DNA of 64,000 nt from contig NZ_JRKI01000061.1 in NCBI RefSeq assembly GCF_000935125.1, positions 806,001-870,000 on the forward strand, read 5' to 3'. The DNA comes from Streptomyces natalensis ATCC 27448. GTDB taxonomy: Bacteria > Actinomycetota > Actinomycetes > Streptomycetales > Streptomycetaceae. The position numbers were made by a program, and so were the translations under genes. Below are positions 1 to 7,645 of the stretch, piece after piece; the first letter of the stretch is position 1, and every line of letters starts with the position of its first letter. The notes under the pieces were generated by a model. It searched no databases and was not told where the DNA came from. It saw nothing but the letters and a program-made list of their open reading frames with translations.

Positions 1-368
1 CCCTCGCCCCCTGGTTCCCCGACCCCGTGCCCGAAACCGCCCCCGATCCGGTGAAACAGCTCATCGGCCGTCAGGTGCTGCTCGTCCACGGCACCAACGA
101 CGAACGCACCGACCCCGACCTCTCCTACCGCTACGCCGAACGCGCCAAGAAGATCAACCGCGACATCTGCCGCTTCGAGGTGCACTCCGACGGCCACGCC
201 CTCCACCAGCACCGCGCCGAAGTCCACGCCCTGGCCACCGACTTCCTGCTCGGGTCCCTGTTCACCCGCGACTACGCCCGCCCGGTCCGGGACGCGCTGG
301 CCGCGCCCCCGCCCCTGGGCCTGCGGATGCCGCTGGCGTCGGGGTTCGGGGCGTCGCTGCGGCATTGA
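1..368 (+). CDS. alpha/beta hydrolase, C-terminal fragment
   Basis: The reading frame is open from the left edge (first complete codon at base 3) to the TGA at 366-368, so only the last ~120 residues are in the window. The block HGTNDERTDP, followed by a conserved SDGHAL, fits the end of an alpha/beta-hydrolase fold. In that fold the acidic residue after HG(T/S)xD and the late His complete the catalytic triad. The substrate cannot be told. The tail after the last helix is Ala/Pro-rich. It converges on the LysR gene downstream. Confidence 0.7.
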   Translation, partial: LAPWFPDPVPETAPDPVKQLIGRQVLLVHGTNDERTDPDLSYRYAERAKKINRDICRFEVHSDGHALHQHRAEVHALATDFLLGSLFTRDYARPVRDALAAPPPLGLRMPLASGFGASLRH

Positions 369-432
369 GCCGGCGGGGGGTGCTGCCGCATCTGCGGGCC
401 GCCGTCACCGAGGCACGTCACACCGACGCACG

Positions 433-1362
433 TCACCGAGGCAACAGCACCCCCCGCCGGCTCAGCAGGAACTTCTTGAACGCGGCCACCGGCGGCGTGT
501 CCTGGTGTCCGTCCACCCAGGCCACGCCGATCTCGCGGACCGCACGCGGCGCGGTCACCGTCAGCTCCGCGACGCCGGGGCGCGGCACCGCGGGCGGCGG
601 CAGCAGGGCCACGCCCAGCCCGGCCGCGACCAGGCCCCGCAGCGTTTCGGCCTCCTCCCCCTCGAAGGCGACCCGCGGCGTGAACCCGGCCTCGGCGCAC
701 AGCGCGTCGGTGATCCGGCGCAGCCCGAACCCCGGCTCCAGGGTCACGAACAGCTCGCCCGCCGCCTCCGCCAGCCGGATCCGCTTGCGGCGGGCGAGCG
801 GATGGTCGTCGGGGACGACGAGCCGCAGCTTCTGCTCGTCGAGGCGCCGGGCGACGAGGTCCGGGGAGTCCGGCACCGGCGAGGTCAGGCACAGATCGAG
901 GTCCCCGGCCCGCAGCCGTTCGATCATCGCCTCGCCGTAGTTCTGGACGAGCTGGAAGCGGACCCGGGGGTGATCGGTGCGAAAGGTGCGGATGAGGCCG
1001 GGGACGGTCTCGGAGCCGAGGGTGTGTAGAAAGCCGAAGGCGACCTTGCCGGCGCTGGGGTCGGCATCGGCGCGCAGGGACTCGGTGGCTCGGTCGAGGT
1101 CCGTCAGCATCCGTTCGGCGCTCGCGCGGAAGGCGTGTCCGGCCGGGGTGAGCGAGAGGGTGCGGCCGTGCCGGGCGAAGAGGGCGACGCCAAGGTCCTC
1201 CTCCAGGCGGACGAGGGCGCGGCTGAGGGTCGGCTGGGGCATGCCGAGTTCCTGTGCGGCGCGGGTGACATGCTCGTGCCGGGCCACCGCGGTGAACTGC
1301 GCCAGGCGCGGGGCGAGCGCCCAGGCCCAGGAATCCGCCCCAAGATCAGTGGCCTCCGCCAC
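433..1362 (-). CDS. LysR-family transcriptional regulator
   Basis: About 309 residues from the chosen GTG at 1362. The N-terminus holds a LysR winged helix (FTAVARHEHVTRAAQEL, then QPTLSRALVRLEEDLG and LFxRxxRxLxLTPAG). The C-terminus is a periplasmic-binding-protein-like effector domain (GFLHTLGSETVPGLI, LVVPDDHPLA). The frame is open upstream to an ATG at 1464, but the HTH lies too far from that codon for a normal LysR protein, so I prefer the GTG. The gene is divergent from an MFS transporter, the usual arrangement for a LysR protein controlling an adjacent exporter. The effector is unknown. Confidence 0.88.
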   Translation of the reverse strand: MAEATDLGADSWAWALAPRLAQFTAVARHEHVTRAAQELGMPQPTLSRALVRLEEDLGVALFARHGRTLSLTPAGHAFRASAERMLTDLDRATESLRADADPSAGKVAFGFLHTLGSETVPGLIRTFRTDHPRVRFQLVQNYGEAMIERLRAGDLDLCLTSPVPDSPDLVARRLDEQKLRLVVPDDHPLARRKRIRLAEAAGELFVTLEPGFGLRRITDALCAEAGFTPRVAFEGEEAETLRGLVAAGLGVALLPPPAVPRPGVAELTVTAPRAVREIGVAWVDGHQDTPPVAAFKKFLLSRRGVLLPR

Positions 1363-1448
1363 TTCCGGGCCGTCTTTTCTGTTGCGAGGTTGCGACAGTG
1401 GGGCTCGTGAACTGCGATCATGCTTCACGGAATCAATTATGCAGTTTC

Positions 1449-1465
1449 CATGCATTGGACGCATG
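1449..1465. promoter_or_regulatory. LysR-type operator (CATGC-N7-GCATG)
   Basis: A perfect 5-bp dyad with 7-bp spacer in the gap between the divergent LysR and MFS genes. It contains the T-N11-A core typical of LysR sites and ends 26 bp before the MFS start. Assignment to the adjacent regulator is inference. Confidence 0.5.
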
Positions 1466-1490
1466 AGGCGCCCACCTCTACCTTCGACGT

Positions 1491-2813
1491 ATGCCTCCCG
1501 CTGATACCGGGGCGTCCGTCACCATCCGTGCGGCCGCCTCTCCCCAGTCGTCCACCGACACGTCTTCCCCCGCGGCCGCCGCCCAGGACCCCGAGTCCGG
1601 CAAGCTGCACCCGGGCGGCCCCGGCTACCGCCGGATGAGCTTCGCCCTCTTCGCCGCCGGAGTCGCCACCTTCGCGCTCCTGTACTCCACCCAGGCCCTG
1701 CTGCCCGCGATCTCCAGTGACCTCAACGTCTCGCCGGACCAGGCGAGTTGGACGGTTTCGGCGGCCACCTTCGGCCTGGCGCTCGGCGTGATCCCGCTCA
1801 GCGCGGTCTCCGAACGCCTCGGCCGCCGCACCCTGATGACCGGCTCGCTGGCCGTCGCGGCCCTGATCGCGCTGCTGGTGCCGTTCGCGCCGTCCCTGGG
1901 CGTCCTGATCGCGCTGCGCACCGTCCAGGGCATCGCGCTGGCGGGTCTGCCGGCCTCGGCGATGGCGTTCCTGGCCGAGGAGGTACGGGCCAAGGCCCTG
2001 GTGGCGGCCATCGGGCTGTTCGTGGCGGGCAACAGCATCGGCGGGATGTCCGGCCGGATCGTGACCGGCTGGGTCGCGCAGGGCTGGGGCTGGCGGGCGG
2101 CGCTCGGCGCGGTCGGCCTGATGGCGGTGGTGTGCGCGGTGGCCTTCCGGCTGCTGGTCCCCAAGGCGCGCCACTTCGTGCCCCGTTCGGTCGGCCCGCG
2201 GGCCCTCGTCCGCACCCTGACCGGCCATCTCGGCAACCCGCTCCTGCGCCGTCTGTACGCCATCGGCGCCCTGTTCATGACGGTCTTCGGCGCGGTCTAC
2301 ACCGTCATCGGCTACCGCCTGGTCGCCGAGCCGTTCAACCTCCCGCAGGGCATCGTCGGCTCGATCTTCGTCGTCTATCTGGTCGGTACGGTCTCCTCGG
2401 CCGCGGCCGGCAAGCTGGTCGCCCGGATGGGCCGCCGCGGCGCCCTCTACCTGGCCGTCGGCGCCACCGCGACCGGACTGCTGCTGTCGCTGACCGACAC
2501 GGTCGCCGCGGTCCTGGCGGGCCTGATCCTGATCACCGCCGGCTTCTTCGCCGGCCATGCGGTCGCCTCCTCCGCGGTCAGCCGCACCGCCACCACGGCC
2601 CGCGCCCAGGCATCGGCCCTCTACCAGTGCTCCTACTACATCGGCAGCAGCCTGGGCGGCGCCCTCGGCGCGGCGGCCTTCCGCGCCTCCGGCTGGCCGG
2701 GCACCGTCGCCCTCGGCCTGGTGGCCCTGGCCGCCGCCGCGTCGATCACCCTGTACGCCACCCGCAAGGCGGTCGTCGAGCAGCGCCTGCTGCGCCTGGG
2801 GAAGGCGGCCTGA
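1491..2813 (+). CDS. MFS transporter
   Basis: A 440-residue protein with about 12 hydrophobic segments after a ~45-residue hydrophilic N-terminus. The loop between TM2 and TM3 carries SERLGRRTLM, the major facilitator motif (G-x-x-x-D-R-x-G-R-R-like), and the second half repeats it as ARMGRRGALY. The fold and length fit the DHA1-type drug/H+ antiporter or arabinose-efflux group. The divergent LysR gene and the dyad between them suggest effector-dependent expression. A strong hairpin follows the stop codon. The substrate is unknown; export of a small molecule is the family's usual role. Confidence 0.88.
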   Translation: MPPADTGASVTIRAAASPQSSTDTSSPAAAAQDPESGKLHPGGPGYRRMSFALFAAGVATFALLYSTQALLPAISSDLNVSPDQASWTVSAATFGLALGVIPLSAVSERLGRRTLMTGSLAVAALIALLVPFAPSLGVLIALRTVQGIALAGLPASAMAFLAEEVRAKALVAAIGLFVAGNSIGGMSGRIVTGWVAQGWGWRAALGAVGLMAVVCAVAFRLLVPKARHFVPRSVGPRALVRTLTGHLGNPLLRRLYAIGALFMTVFGAVYTVIGYRLVAEPFNLPQGIVGSIFVVYLVGTVSSAAAGKLVARMGRRGALYLAVGATATGLLLSLTDTVAAVLAGLILITAGFFAGHAVASSAVSRTATTARAQASALYQCSYYIGSSLGGALGAAAFRASGWPGTVALGLVALAAAASITLYATRKAVVEQRLLRLGKAA

Positions 2814-2835
2814 CCCGCCGACCCCCTAGTGAGCC

Positions 2836-2879
2836 GAAGGGGCCGTCCCGCCACCTGTCCTGGTGGGGCGGTCCCTTCG
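2836..2879. terminator. bidirectional rho-independent-like hairpin
   Basis: Long inverted repeat starting CGAAGGGGCCG and ending CGGTCCCTTCG with a 6-base loop. It lies between the convergent MFS and acyltransferase genes. There is no T-tract, as is common in Streptomyces. Confidence 0.75.
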
Positions 2880-2880
2880 T

Positions 2881-2944
2881 CGTACGCCGCTGATGTCGTA
2901 CGCCACTGATGCCTTATGCCACCGATGCCTTACGCCGCCGATGT
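2881..2944. repeat. four tandem 16-bp units
   Basis: Units are CGTACGCCGCTGATGT, CGTACGCCACTGATGC, CTTATGCCACCGATGC and CTTACGCCGCCGATGT. They fill the space between the hairpin and the acyltransferase stop codon (2947-2949). They are noncoding on the annotated strands. Confidence 0.85.
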
Positions 2945-2946
2945 CC

Positions 2947-4170
2947 CTACAACACCCGGTCGGCCCGGGGCAAGGAACGTACGGCGTACCCCACCGCCCA
3001 GCACAGCGGCAGCGCCAGGGCGGCGACCAGCGCGAATTTGGCGGCGGCCGGGGCGTGCAGCCAGCGGAAGGCGAAGCCGAGCGCGACGAGCACCGGCGGG
3101 TGGATGAGGTAGACGGCGAAGGCGTGCCGGGAGAGGAATCCGGCGGCGCGGCCCTGCCGGTTGAGGTGCTCGCGGAAGAAGACCGTCAGCCCGATGACCA
3201 TGCCGACGGCGAACGCCGACTCCCAGGCCGCGTTGGCCAGCGACTGCCAGGTGCCGTGCCCGTCGACCGCGTCCGCTGACGTGAGGAGCACCGGCACGTA
3301 CGCGAGCGTCGCCACGGCGGTGACGCTGAAGCCGACCCGGCCGGCGGTACGGGAGAGCGTCTGCGGCCAGCCGCGCCGGAAGGCGAGGACGCCGATGACG
3401 AAGAAACTCGCGTACTGCGGAAGGAAGTCGGGGGTCGGCAGCCCGACGACGGGGAAGGTCATGCCGGTCGGCACGAGGATGCGCCACAGGTACGTGGCGA
3501 GGGCGAGGGCCGCAGTGAAGGCGATGATGGCGCCCGGCCGAAGGGGCCTGTGCTCCTGCGCGCGCCGCGGTCCGTACGCCGCCTGGTGACCGGCCTCCGC
3601 GGCGAACGCACCGCCGTCTGCCTGGCCACCCGCCCGGCGGTCCGTACGGCGCCGGATCAGCGCATACACCCCCGCGAGCACCAACAGCACCTCGACGAAC
3701 CACATCGGCCCCGCGTCCCAGCTCACGAAGTAGTAGAGCCAGTAGGGCAGGCGGTCGCGGAACTGCTCGAACCCGACGAAGTTCACCATGGGCCGGATCA
3801 GCAGGATGAAGACGAGCAGCGGGATGCCCAGGCGCCTGAGCCGGTCGCGGTAGAAGAAGCGCCCGCCCTTGCGGTCGTAGGAGGGCGGGGTGAAGTACCC
3901 GGCGATCATGAAGAAGAACCCCATGAAGAACGCCTGGTTGAACATGACGAAGGCGTCCAGGAGCAGCCCGGAGCCGTCCTTGGCGGGCTCGGTGTAGTAC
4001 CAGGCCGGGATGTTGCCGTAGGTGACGGCGGTGTGGTGCAGCACCACCAGCGCCGTCAGCGCGATTCGCAGGTTGTCGATGTACAGGAGCCGCGCCCGCT
4101 GAGGGCGCGCGGCGGCCGGCGGGACCGCCTCGTTGCCCGAGGCCGCCTGCCTCAATCCGTCCGTTGTCAT
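2947..4170 (-). CDS. acyltransferase family 3 membrane protein
   Basis: A 407-residue multi-pass protein. RARLLYIDNLRIALTALVVLHH near residues 25-46 is the acyltransferase-3 signature, with its catalytic-type Asp/His context. About ten hydrophobic segments follow. One cytoplasmic loop is low complexity (RRRTDRRAGGQADGG) and may be strain-specific. Family members O-acylate surface sugars, lipids or antibiotics using a cytoplasmic acyl donor. No glycan genes adjoin it here, so its target is unknown. The ATG at 4170 is preceded by GGGGGAAC. A TetR gene lies 103 bp upstream on the same strand and may control it. Confidence 0.82.
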   Translation of the reverse strand: MTTDGLRQAASGNEAVPPAAARPQRARLLYIDNLRIALTALVVLHHTAVTYGNIPAWYYTEPAKDGSGLLLDAFVMFNQAFFMGFFFMIAGYFTPPSYDRKGGRFFYRDRLRRLGIPLLVFILLIRPMVNFVGFEQFRDRLPYWLYYFVSWDAGPMWFVEVLLVLAGVYALIRRRTDRRAGGQADGGAFAAEAGHQAAYGPRRAQEHRPLRPGAIIAFTAALALATYLWRILVPTGMTFPVVGLPTPDFLPQYASFFVIGVLAFRRGWPQTLSRTAGRVGFSVTAVATLAYVPVLLTSADAVDGHGTWQSLANAAWESAFAVGMVIGLTVFFREHLNRQGRAAGFLSRHAFAVYLIHPPVLVALGFAFRWLHAPAAAKFALVAALALPLCWAVGYAVRSLPRADRVL

Positions 4171-4214
4171 GATCGTTCGTTCCCCCGTTTTCGATTCGTT
4201 GGTTGTGCTCGGTG

Positions 4215-4260
4215 CTGCTCAGCTCTGCTCAGCTCTGCTCAGCCGCTGCTCTGCTCAGCC
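4215..4260. repeat. 10-bp tandem repeat (CTGCTCAGCT)
   Basis: Three consecutive units at 4215-4244, then a fourth after a 6-bp interruption. The array fills most of the gap between the TetR stop codon and the acyltransferase start. It is a short slippage-type array with no coding sense. Confidence 0.8.
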
Positions 4261-4272
4261 GCGGCGAAGTGA

Positions 4273-4989
4273 TCAGTGCTCTCGCGGCCGGTGGTCCGCG
4301 GTGGGGCGGGCCTCGGCGGGACGGCCCTCGGCGCGGGTGGCGTGCTCGAAGAGATCGGCCAGTTCGCGGGCGTGCGCGGCCAGGTCGTGCTCGGGGTAGG
4401 CGCTCCAGTACGCGAACATCGCATCGATCCCGGACTGGAGGCTCACGGCCATCGTCCGGACGTCGAACGGCCGGAAGTCACCGCGCTCCTGGCCCTCGCG
4501 GAACCCCTCCTCCAGCGCGACATACAGCGATTCGCTGGTGACAACGTCGTAGCGCGGAGCCCCGTCCCCCTTGCGGAAGTTGCCGAAGATCTCACCGAGC
4601 GCGGTGAGCTGGACGCGATGCCCCGCCATGTACTCGGCGACGGACTGGATGTAGACGCGCAGCCAGCCGCCTCCGCCCTCCCGTTCCTTCTGCTCCTCCA
4701 TCCGGGGGCCCACGAACGCGCCGATGCGCTCGTAGACCTGCTCGACGACCAGCTCGATCAGCTCGTCCTTACCGGCGAAGTGGTACGAGATCACGCCCTT
4801 GCTGATCCCTGCCCGCTCGGCGATCTGCGCCAGCGAGGCCTTCGCGAACCCCCGTGCCGCGATGGTCTCGACAGCCGCATCGACGATCTGCGCGCGCCGC
4901 GCCTTCTCAATGAACGAGCGCTCGGGCTGCTCCCCCACGTGCTGCTCCACCTCTCCCTGGCCCGGCCGACAACTGGCCGTCCGGACCAT
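4273..4989 (-). CDS. TetR-family transcriptional regulator
   Basis: A 238-residue protein. The TetR HTH is clear near residues 30-75 (IVDAAVETIAARGFAKASLA, then GISKGVISYHFAGKDELI). The C-terminal helical ligand domain is of the group with DVRTMAVSLQSGIDAMF. The ATG at 4989 overlaps a palindrome; a GTG at 4950 is an alternative start that would leave the dyad in the leader. It probably represses itself and perhaps the acyltransferase just downstream. The ligand is unknown. Confidence 0.87.
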   Translation of the reverse strand: MVRTASCRPGQGEVEQHVGEQPERSFIEKARRAQIVDAAVETIAARGFAKASLAQIAERAGISKGVISYHFAGKDELIELVVEQVYERIGAFVGPRMEEQKEREGGGGWLRVYIQSVAEYMAGHRVQLTALGEIFGNFRKGDGAPRYDVVTSESLYVALEEGFREGQERGDFRPFDVRTMAVSLQSGIDAMFAYWSAYPEHDLAAHARELADLFEHATRAEGRPAEARPTADHRPREH

Positions 4990-4990
4990 T

Positions 4991-5010
4991 TTCTGACCGG
5001 TCGGCCAAAA
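4991..5010. promoter_or_regulatory. palindromic operator around GACCGGTC
   Basis: The perfect 8-bp palindrome GACCGGTC (4995-5002) is flanked by a T-run on one side and an A-run on the other. It sits directly at the 5' end of the TetR gene. TetR proteins usually bind such dyads to autoregulate; the assignment is inferred. Confidence 0.5.
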
Positions 5011-5105
5011 TTTAAGTCACCCGGACAGGCGCTGTCCAGTCGGGGGGACAGAACGAGACATGGGCGGGCCGGCGGGCCACCGGGGGAGGAGCAGGGCGTC
5101 GACCG

Positions 5106-5124
5106 GGGCAAGTTCGGGCAAGTT
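5106..5124. promoter_or_regulatory. direct repeat GGGCAAGTT-c-GGGCAAGTT
   Basis: Two perfect 9-bp direct repeats with 10-bp period, 69 bp upstream of the small gene at 5193. A related copy (GGGCAAGTTtGGGCA) lies at 6792-6806 just after the HTH gene of the same locus. Possible binding site for that HTH protein; not known to me. Confidence 0.4.
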
Positions 5125-5192
5125 GCTGTCGTTCGAGGTCAGTTCAGTGAAAGGCTCGCCACAGATCGTCAGCTCCCCGCTCGGAGGACACC

Positions 5193-5420
5193 ATGGCCTT
5201 GCACAAGCTCGGCAAAGACCCCGAAAGCCCCAGCGGCGGGTCACCCACCATCTACCTCGACGACATGAAGAACACCTATCTCGTCCAGGGGGTAAAGGTC
5301 GAAGACGAGGAGCGTCTGTCCAACATGGACATTCCTGGGCACGAGACGGTGGTTGAGATTCCCCGGCGCATGGTGCAGTTCTTCTTGGAGGTGAAGGGTG
5401 ACGAAGGTCCCGACGTTTGA
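5193..5420 (+). CDS. small acidic hypothetical protein upstream of DUF6879
   Basis: A 75-residue protein with ATG at 5193 and GGAGGA 8-13 bp upstream. It has 13 acidic residues, no signal peptide and no Cys. It contains YLDDMKNTYLVQGVKV and ends in VVEIPRRMVQFFLEVKGDE. It overlaps the next gene by 23 bp, so the two are probably translationally coupled. From its position it may take the role that DUF397 proteins play beside other HTH-DUF5753 regulators, but no sequence similarity supports that. No function is recognised. Confidence 0.7.
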   Translation: MALHKLGKDPESPSGGSPTIYLDDMKNTYLVQGVKVEDEERLSNMDIPGHETVVEIPRRMVQFFLEVKGDEGPDV

Positions 5421-5910
5421 GGAGCTCTTCCGCAACTGCCATGGCTCGGCAGTCCACTTGGAAATGCGCGACGGCTACATGCGATCAGACCCCGCCTTCA
5501 TCGACTGGGCTGCGGGAAAGCCCCTTGATCCTGCCGAACGCTGGCAGGACTGGCTCAACATCGTGAAGGAGACAACAAAAAGAGGCGTGAAAGTACGCCG
5601 CGCTCGCATCGTCTCGGAACCCGTTTCCGACTACATCCGCTTCGAGCACTCCGTCACCGACGGACTCAACATCAACGCAGGAGAAGAAGTCAGCTGGCTG
5701 CCACGCCGCCAGGCAACGGGCTTGGCGCTGCCAGGAAACGACTTCTGGGTCTTCGACGACAAGGAAGCGCTGATCAACCACTTCGACGGAGAGGGAGAAT
5801 CACTGCAGCACGAGTACACCGAGGAGCGTCGCCTGGTGTCCTTCCTCTCATCGACCTTTGAGACCGTTTGGCAGAAAGCTGTCCCACATGTTCAGTACCG
5901 GGTGGTCTGA
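5398..5910 (+). CDS. DUF6879 family protein
   Basis: A 170-residue protein starting at GTG 5398, with GGAGG/AAGG just upstream inside the preceding gene. Recognisable DUF6879 features are an N-terminal FEELFRNCHGSAVHLEMRDGY, central RARIVSEPVSDYIRFEH, and C-terminal SWLPRRQAT plus DFWVFDDKEA. Members occur in Streptomyces next to HTH-DUF5753 regulators and are cytosolic with no known biochemistry. Base composition is visibly lower in G+C than the flanking core genes, which suggests an acquired locus. Confidence 0.82.
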   Translation: MTKVPTFEELFRNCHGSAVHLEMRDGYMRSDPAFIDWAAGKPLDPAERWQDWLNIVKETTKRGVKVRRARIVSEPVSDYIRFEHSVTDGLNINAGEEVSWLPRRQATGLALPGNDFWVFDDKEALINHFDGEGESLQHEYTEERRLVSFLSSTFETVWQKAVPHVQYRVV

Positions 5911-5932
5911 CTACGGGACAGGCTGAAGCGCG

Positions 5933-6787
5933 GTGCACACTCCACCTTCTTCCTCCACTGTCAAGGAGGCGAGGGTTTCCTTCGGCCGGCGTCTGCGTGA
6001 GATCCGAAAAGACTCGGGACTCACCGCACGGGCGCTGGCCGTACTTGCAGGTTGGCACGAATCCAAATGCTCGAGGATTGAAAACGGCTCCAGGGCGCCT
6101 TCCTATGATGACATTCGCTCCTACGCAGAGCATTGCGGAGTTCCGCACCTTGCAAACGATCTGATTGACACAGCACGCGGCATCGACGGCATGTACGTCG
6201 AGTGGCGCCAACTAGAGCGGTCAGGGCTCCGCCGGGTCCAGGAGTCGGTACTCCCGATCTGGGAGCGCACGCTCCGCTACCGCATCTACTCATCATGGCT
6301 TGTCCCAGGCCCCGTGCAGACAGCGGCGTACATTCGAGCGGTCCTCACGTCGATCCGCGACCGACGGCGTCTCGTCGATGACGTTGAAGATGCAGTACGC
6401 GTTCGCGTCGCAAAGCAGCGCATCGTGCATGAGGGCAATCACCGGTTCTCGATCATCTTGGAAGAGAGCGCCCTCCGCTACCGGATCGGCGGCGTCGAGA
6501 CCATGGCGGGTCAGCTTGGCCACCTGCTTGCCGTGGCCAAGCTACCTTCGGTGAGCTTGGGTATCATCCCGCTCACGGCCGACCGCTCCGGCCTCTGGCC
6601 CGTAGAGGGCTTCTTCCTCTTCGACGACGTCCAAGCGAACGTCGAATTGGTCTCCGCTCACCTGACCATCGTGCAACGCCACGAAATCGGCCTGTACGCA
6701 GAGACCTTCGCAGCCCTATCCGAGCAAGCCGAATACGGTGCGGGGGCGCGAGCCCTCATCACAAAGGCGATTGAGGCGCTCGGGTGA
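5933..6787 (+). CDS. HTH (XRE) regulator with DUF5753 domain
   Basis: A 284-residue protein, GTG start at 5933. Residues ~15-75 are an XRE helix-turn-helix (FGRRLREIRKDSGLTARALA, then HESKCSRIENGSRAPSYDDI). The rest is DUF5753, the presumed effector domain: YSSWLVPGPVQTAAYIRAVL, ILEESALRYRIGGVETMAGQ, LGIIPLTADRSGLWPVEGF. This is the architecture of WhiJ/AbaA-type developmental regulators. The third gene of a 5193-6787 operon with DUF6879; no DUF397 partner is present here. Likely autoregulated. Confidence 0.87.
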   Translation: MHTPPSSSTVKEARVSFGRRLREIRKDSGLTARALAVLAGWHESKCSRIENGSRAPSYDDIRSYAEHCGVPHLANDLIDTARGIDGMYVEWRQLERSGLRRVQESVLPIWERTLRYRIYSSWLVPGPVQTAAYIRAVLTSIRDRRRLVDDVEDAVRVRVAKQRIVHEGNHRFSIILEESALRYRIGGVETMAGQLGHLLAVAKLPSVSLGIIPLTADRSGLWPVEGFFLFDDVQANVELVSAHLTIVQRHEIGLYAETFAALSEQAEYGAGARALITKAIEALG

Positions 6788-7138
6788 ACGTGGGCAAGTT
6801 TGGGCACACCCGTTGAGGCCCGAGAGCCCCCAGCCGTTGACTGAATACGAGCCGTAATCAGTAAAGCGTGGGAGGGGCCAGCCGTCATCGAGCCGTTCGC
6901 CGACGGTGGACTGACGCTCGTCCACAGACCAATCAAACTCAACGCCCTTACCTGGACTCTCCGCTACATGCGCGCGGAGGCCCGATAGATGCCCTCCTCG
7001 GCTCCCCAACGACGGGGCCGTTGAGGTGCTCACCCCGCCCACGGCGGCCGTATAGGGGCCCGGCCTCGGCGCCTCGGAACGTCGCGTTTGATGCCGAAGT
7101 CGGGCCCAACATCCCTACCGTAGAAGGGAAGAAACACC
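6788..7138 (+). other. intergenic region with repeat and a short coding-like stretch
   Basis: This 351-bp gap starts with GGGCAAGTTtGGGCA (6792-6806). A plus-strand frame ending at TAG 6986-6988 is open from about 6848 and includes IEPFADGGLTLVHRPIKLN, followed by ALTWTLRYMRAEAR. This reads like protein, but I find no ATG, GTG or TTG start with a ribosome-binding site. It may be a decayed small gene. Promoter and leader of the 7139 gene must lie in the rest. Confidence 0.3.
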
Positions 7139-7582
7139 ATGACAGTCGCTTTAGAGCAGTCGGTCAAGGTCCGGCAAGGTCGTGACCTCGTCTCGCCGGA
7201 GTTGTTTGATCGATTGGCGGATTTCTGCGCCGACGAATACGGCCTTGAGCGCTGTGTCGCTGAGCGCGTCCAGAGCGAGGCCATCGCCATGTGCTACGTC
7301 ATGGGCATCACCAATGCCGGAGACAGCATGGCTCCGAGCAAGCAGGTGGACGTCGGCTGGCACACCTTCATGTTGCACACCCAGGAATACGCCGAGTGGT
7401 GCCAGGAGAGCTTCGGTTACTTCCTGCATCACAGGCCGAACAGCAAGATTCGCACCAAGGGCCTGATGGCCGACGTCGTCGGGCGTATCAAGGCGCAAGG
7501 TTTCGAGGCAGACGAGCGGCTGTGGGGTGCCCCAGCCGAGTGCAACCCTCCGGCGTGCTGTGGAGACGGCCCCTGCTGCTAG
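7139..7582 (+). CDS. glycine-rich-domain-protein-like (DUF1399-type) with Cys-rich tail
   Basis: A 147-residue protein; ATG 7139 follows AAGGGAAG with good spacing. The core VDVGWHTFMLHTQEYAEWC then FGYFLHHRPN resembles the GRDP-like domain, whose members carry D-x-x-W-H-x-H/F-x-L-x-x-x-x-Y. The last 15 residues end in CNPPACCGDGPCC, with five of the seven final-segment Cys paired as CC. This could bind metal or form disulfides; if the peptide were cleaved it would resemble a modified-peptide precursor, but nothing nearby supports that. Followed by a strong hairpin and a second unknown gene. Confidence 0.72.
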   Translation: MTVALEQSVKVRQGRDLVSPELFDRLADFCADEYGLERCVAERVQSEAIAMCYVMGITNAGDSMAPSKQVDVGWHTFMLHTQEYAEWCQESFGYFLHHRPNSKIRTKGLMADVVGRIKAQGFEADERLWGAPAECNPPACCGDGPCC

Positions 7583-7593
7583 GCAGCTGACCG

Positions 7594-7625
7594 CTGGCGT
7601 CCGGGATCGTCAGCCCGGACGCCAG
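7594..7625 (+). terminator. 12-bp-stem hairpin
   Basis: CTGGCGTCCGGG pairs perfectly with CCCGGACGCCAG around an 8-base loop, 12 bp after the stop codon of the 7139 gene and 21 bp before the next start. It may terminate or attenuate transcription into the next gene. Confidence 0.75.
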
Positions 7626-7645
7626 CCAATTCCAGGAGAATCTTC

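Noticed and set aside
272..892. Long Arg/Ala/Gly-rich open frames antisense to the LysR gene region
   Set aside because: Composition is that of an out-of-frame high-GC gene; the LysR frame has real domain motifs.
1437..2558. 373-residue minus-strand frame across the MFS gene
   Set aside because: Asp/Arg/Gln-rich, no family motifs, antisense to a clear 12-TM transporter.
6868..7185. Plus-strand frame overlapping the start of the 7139 gene
   Set aside because: No ribosome-binding site and no protein-like pattern; a different frame holds the more protein-like stretch.
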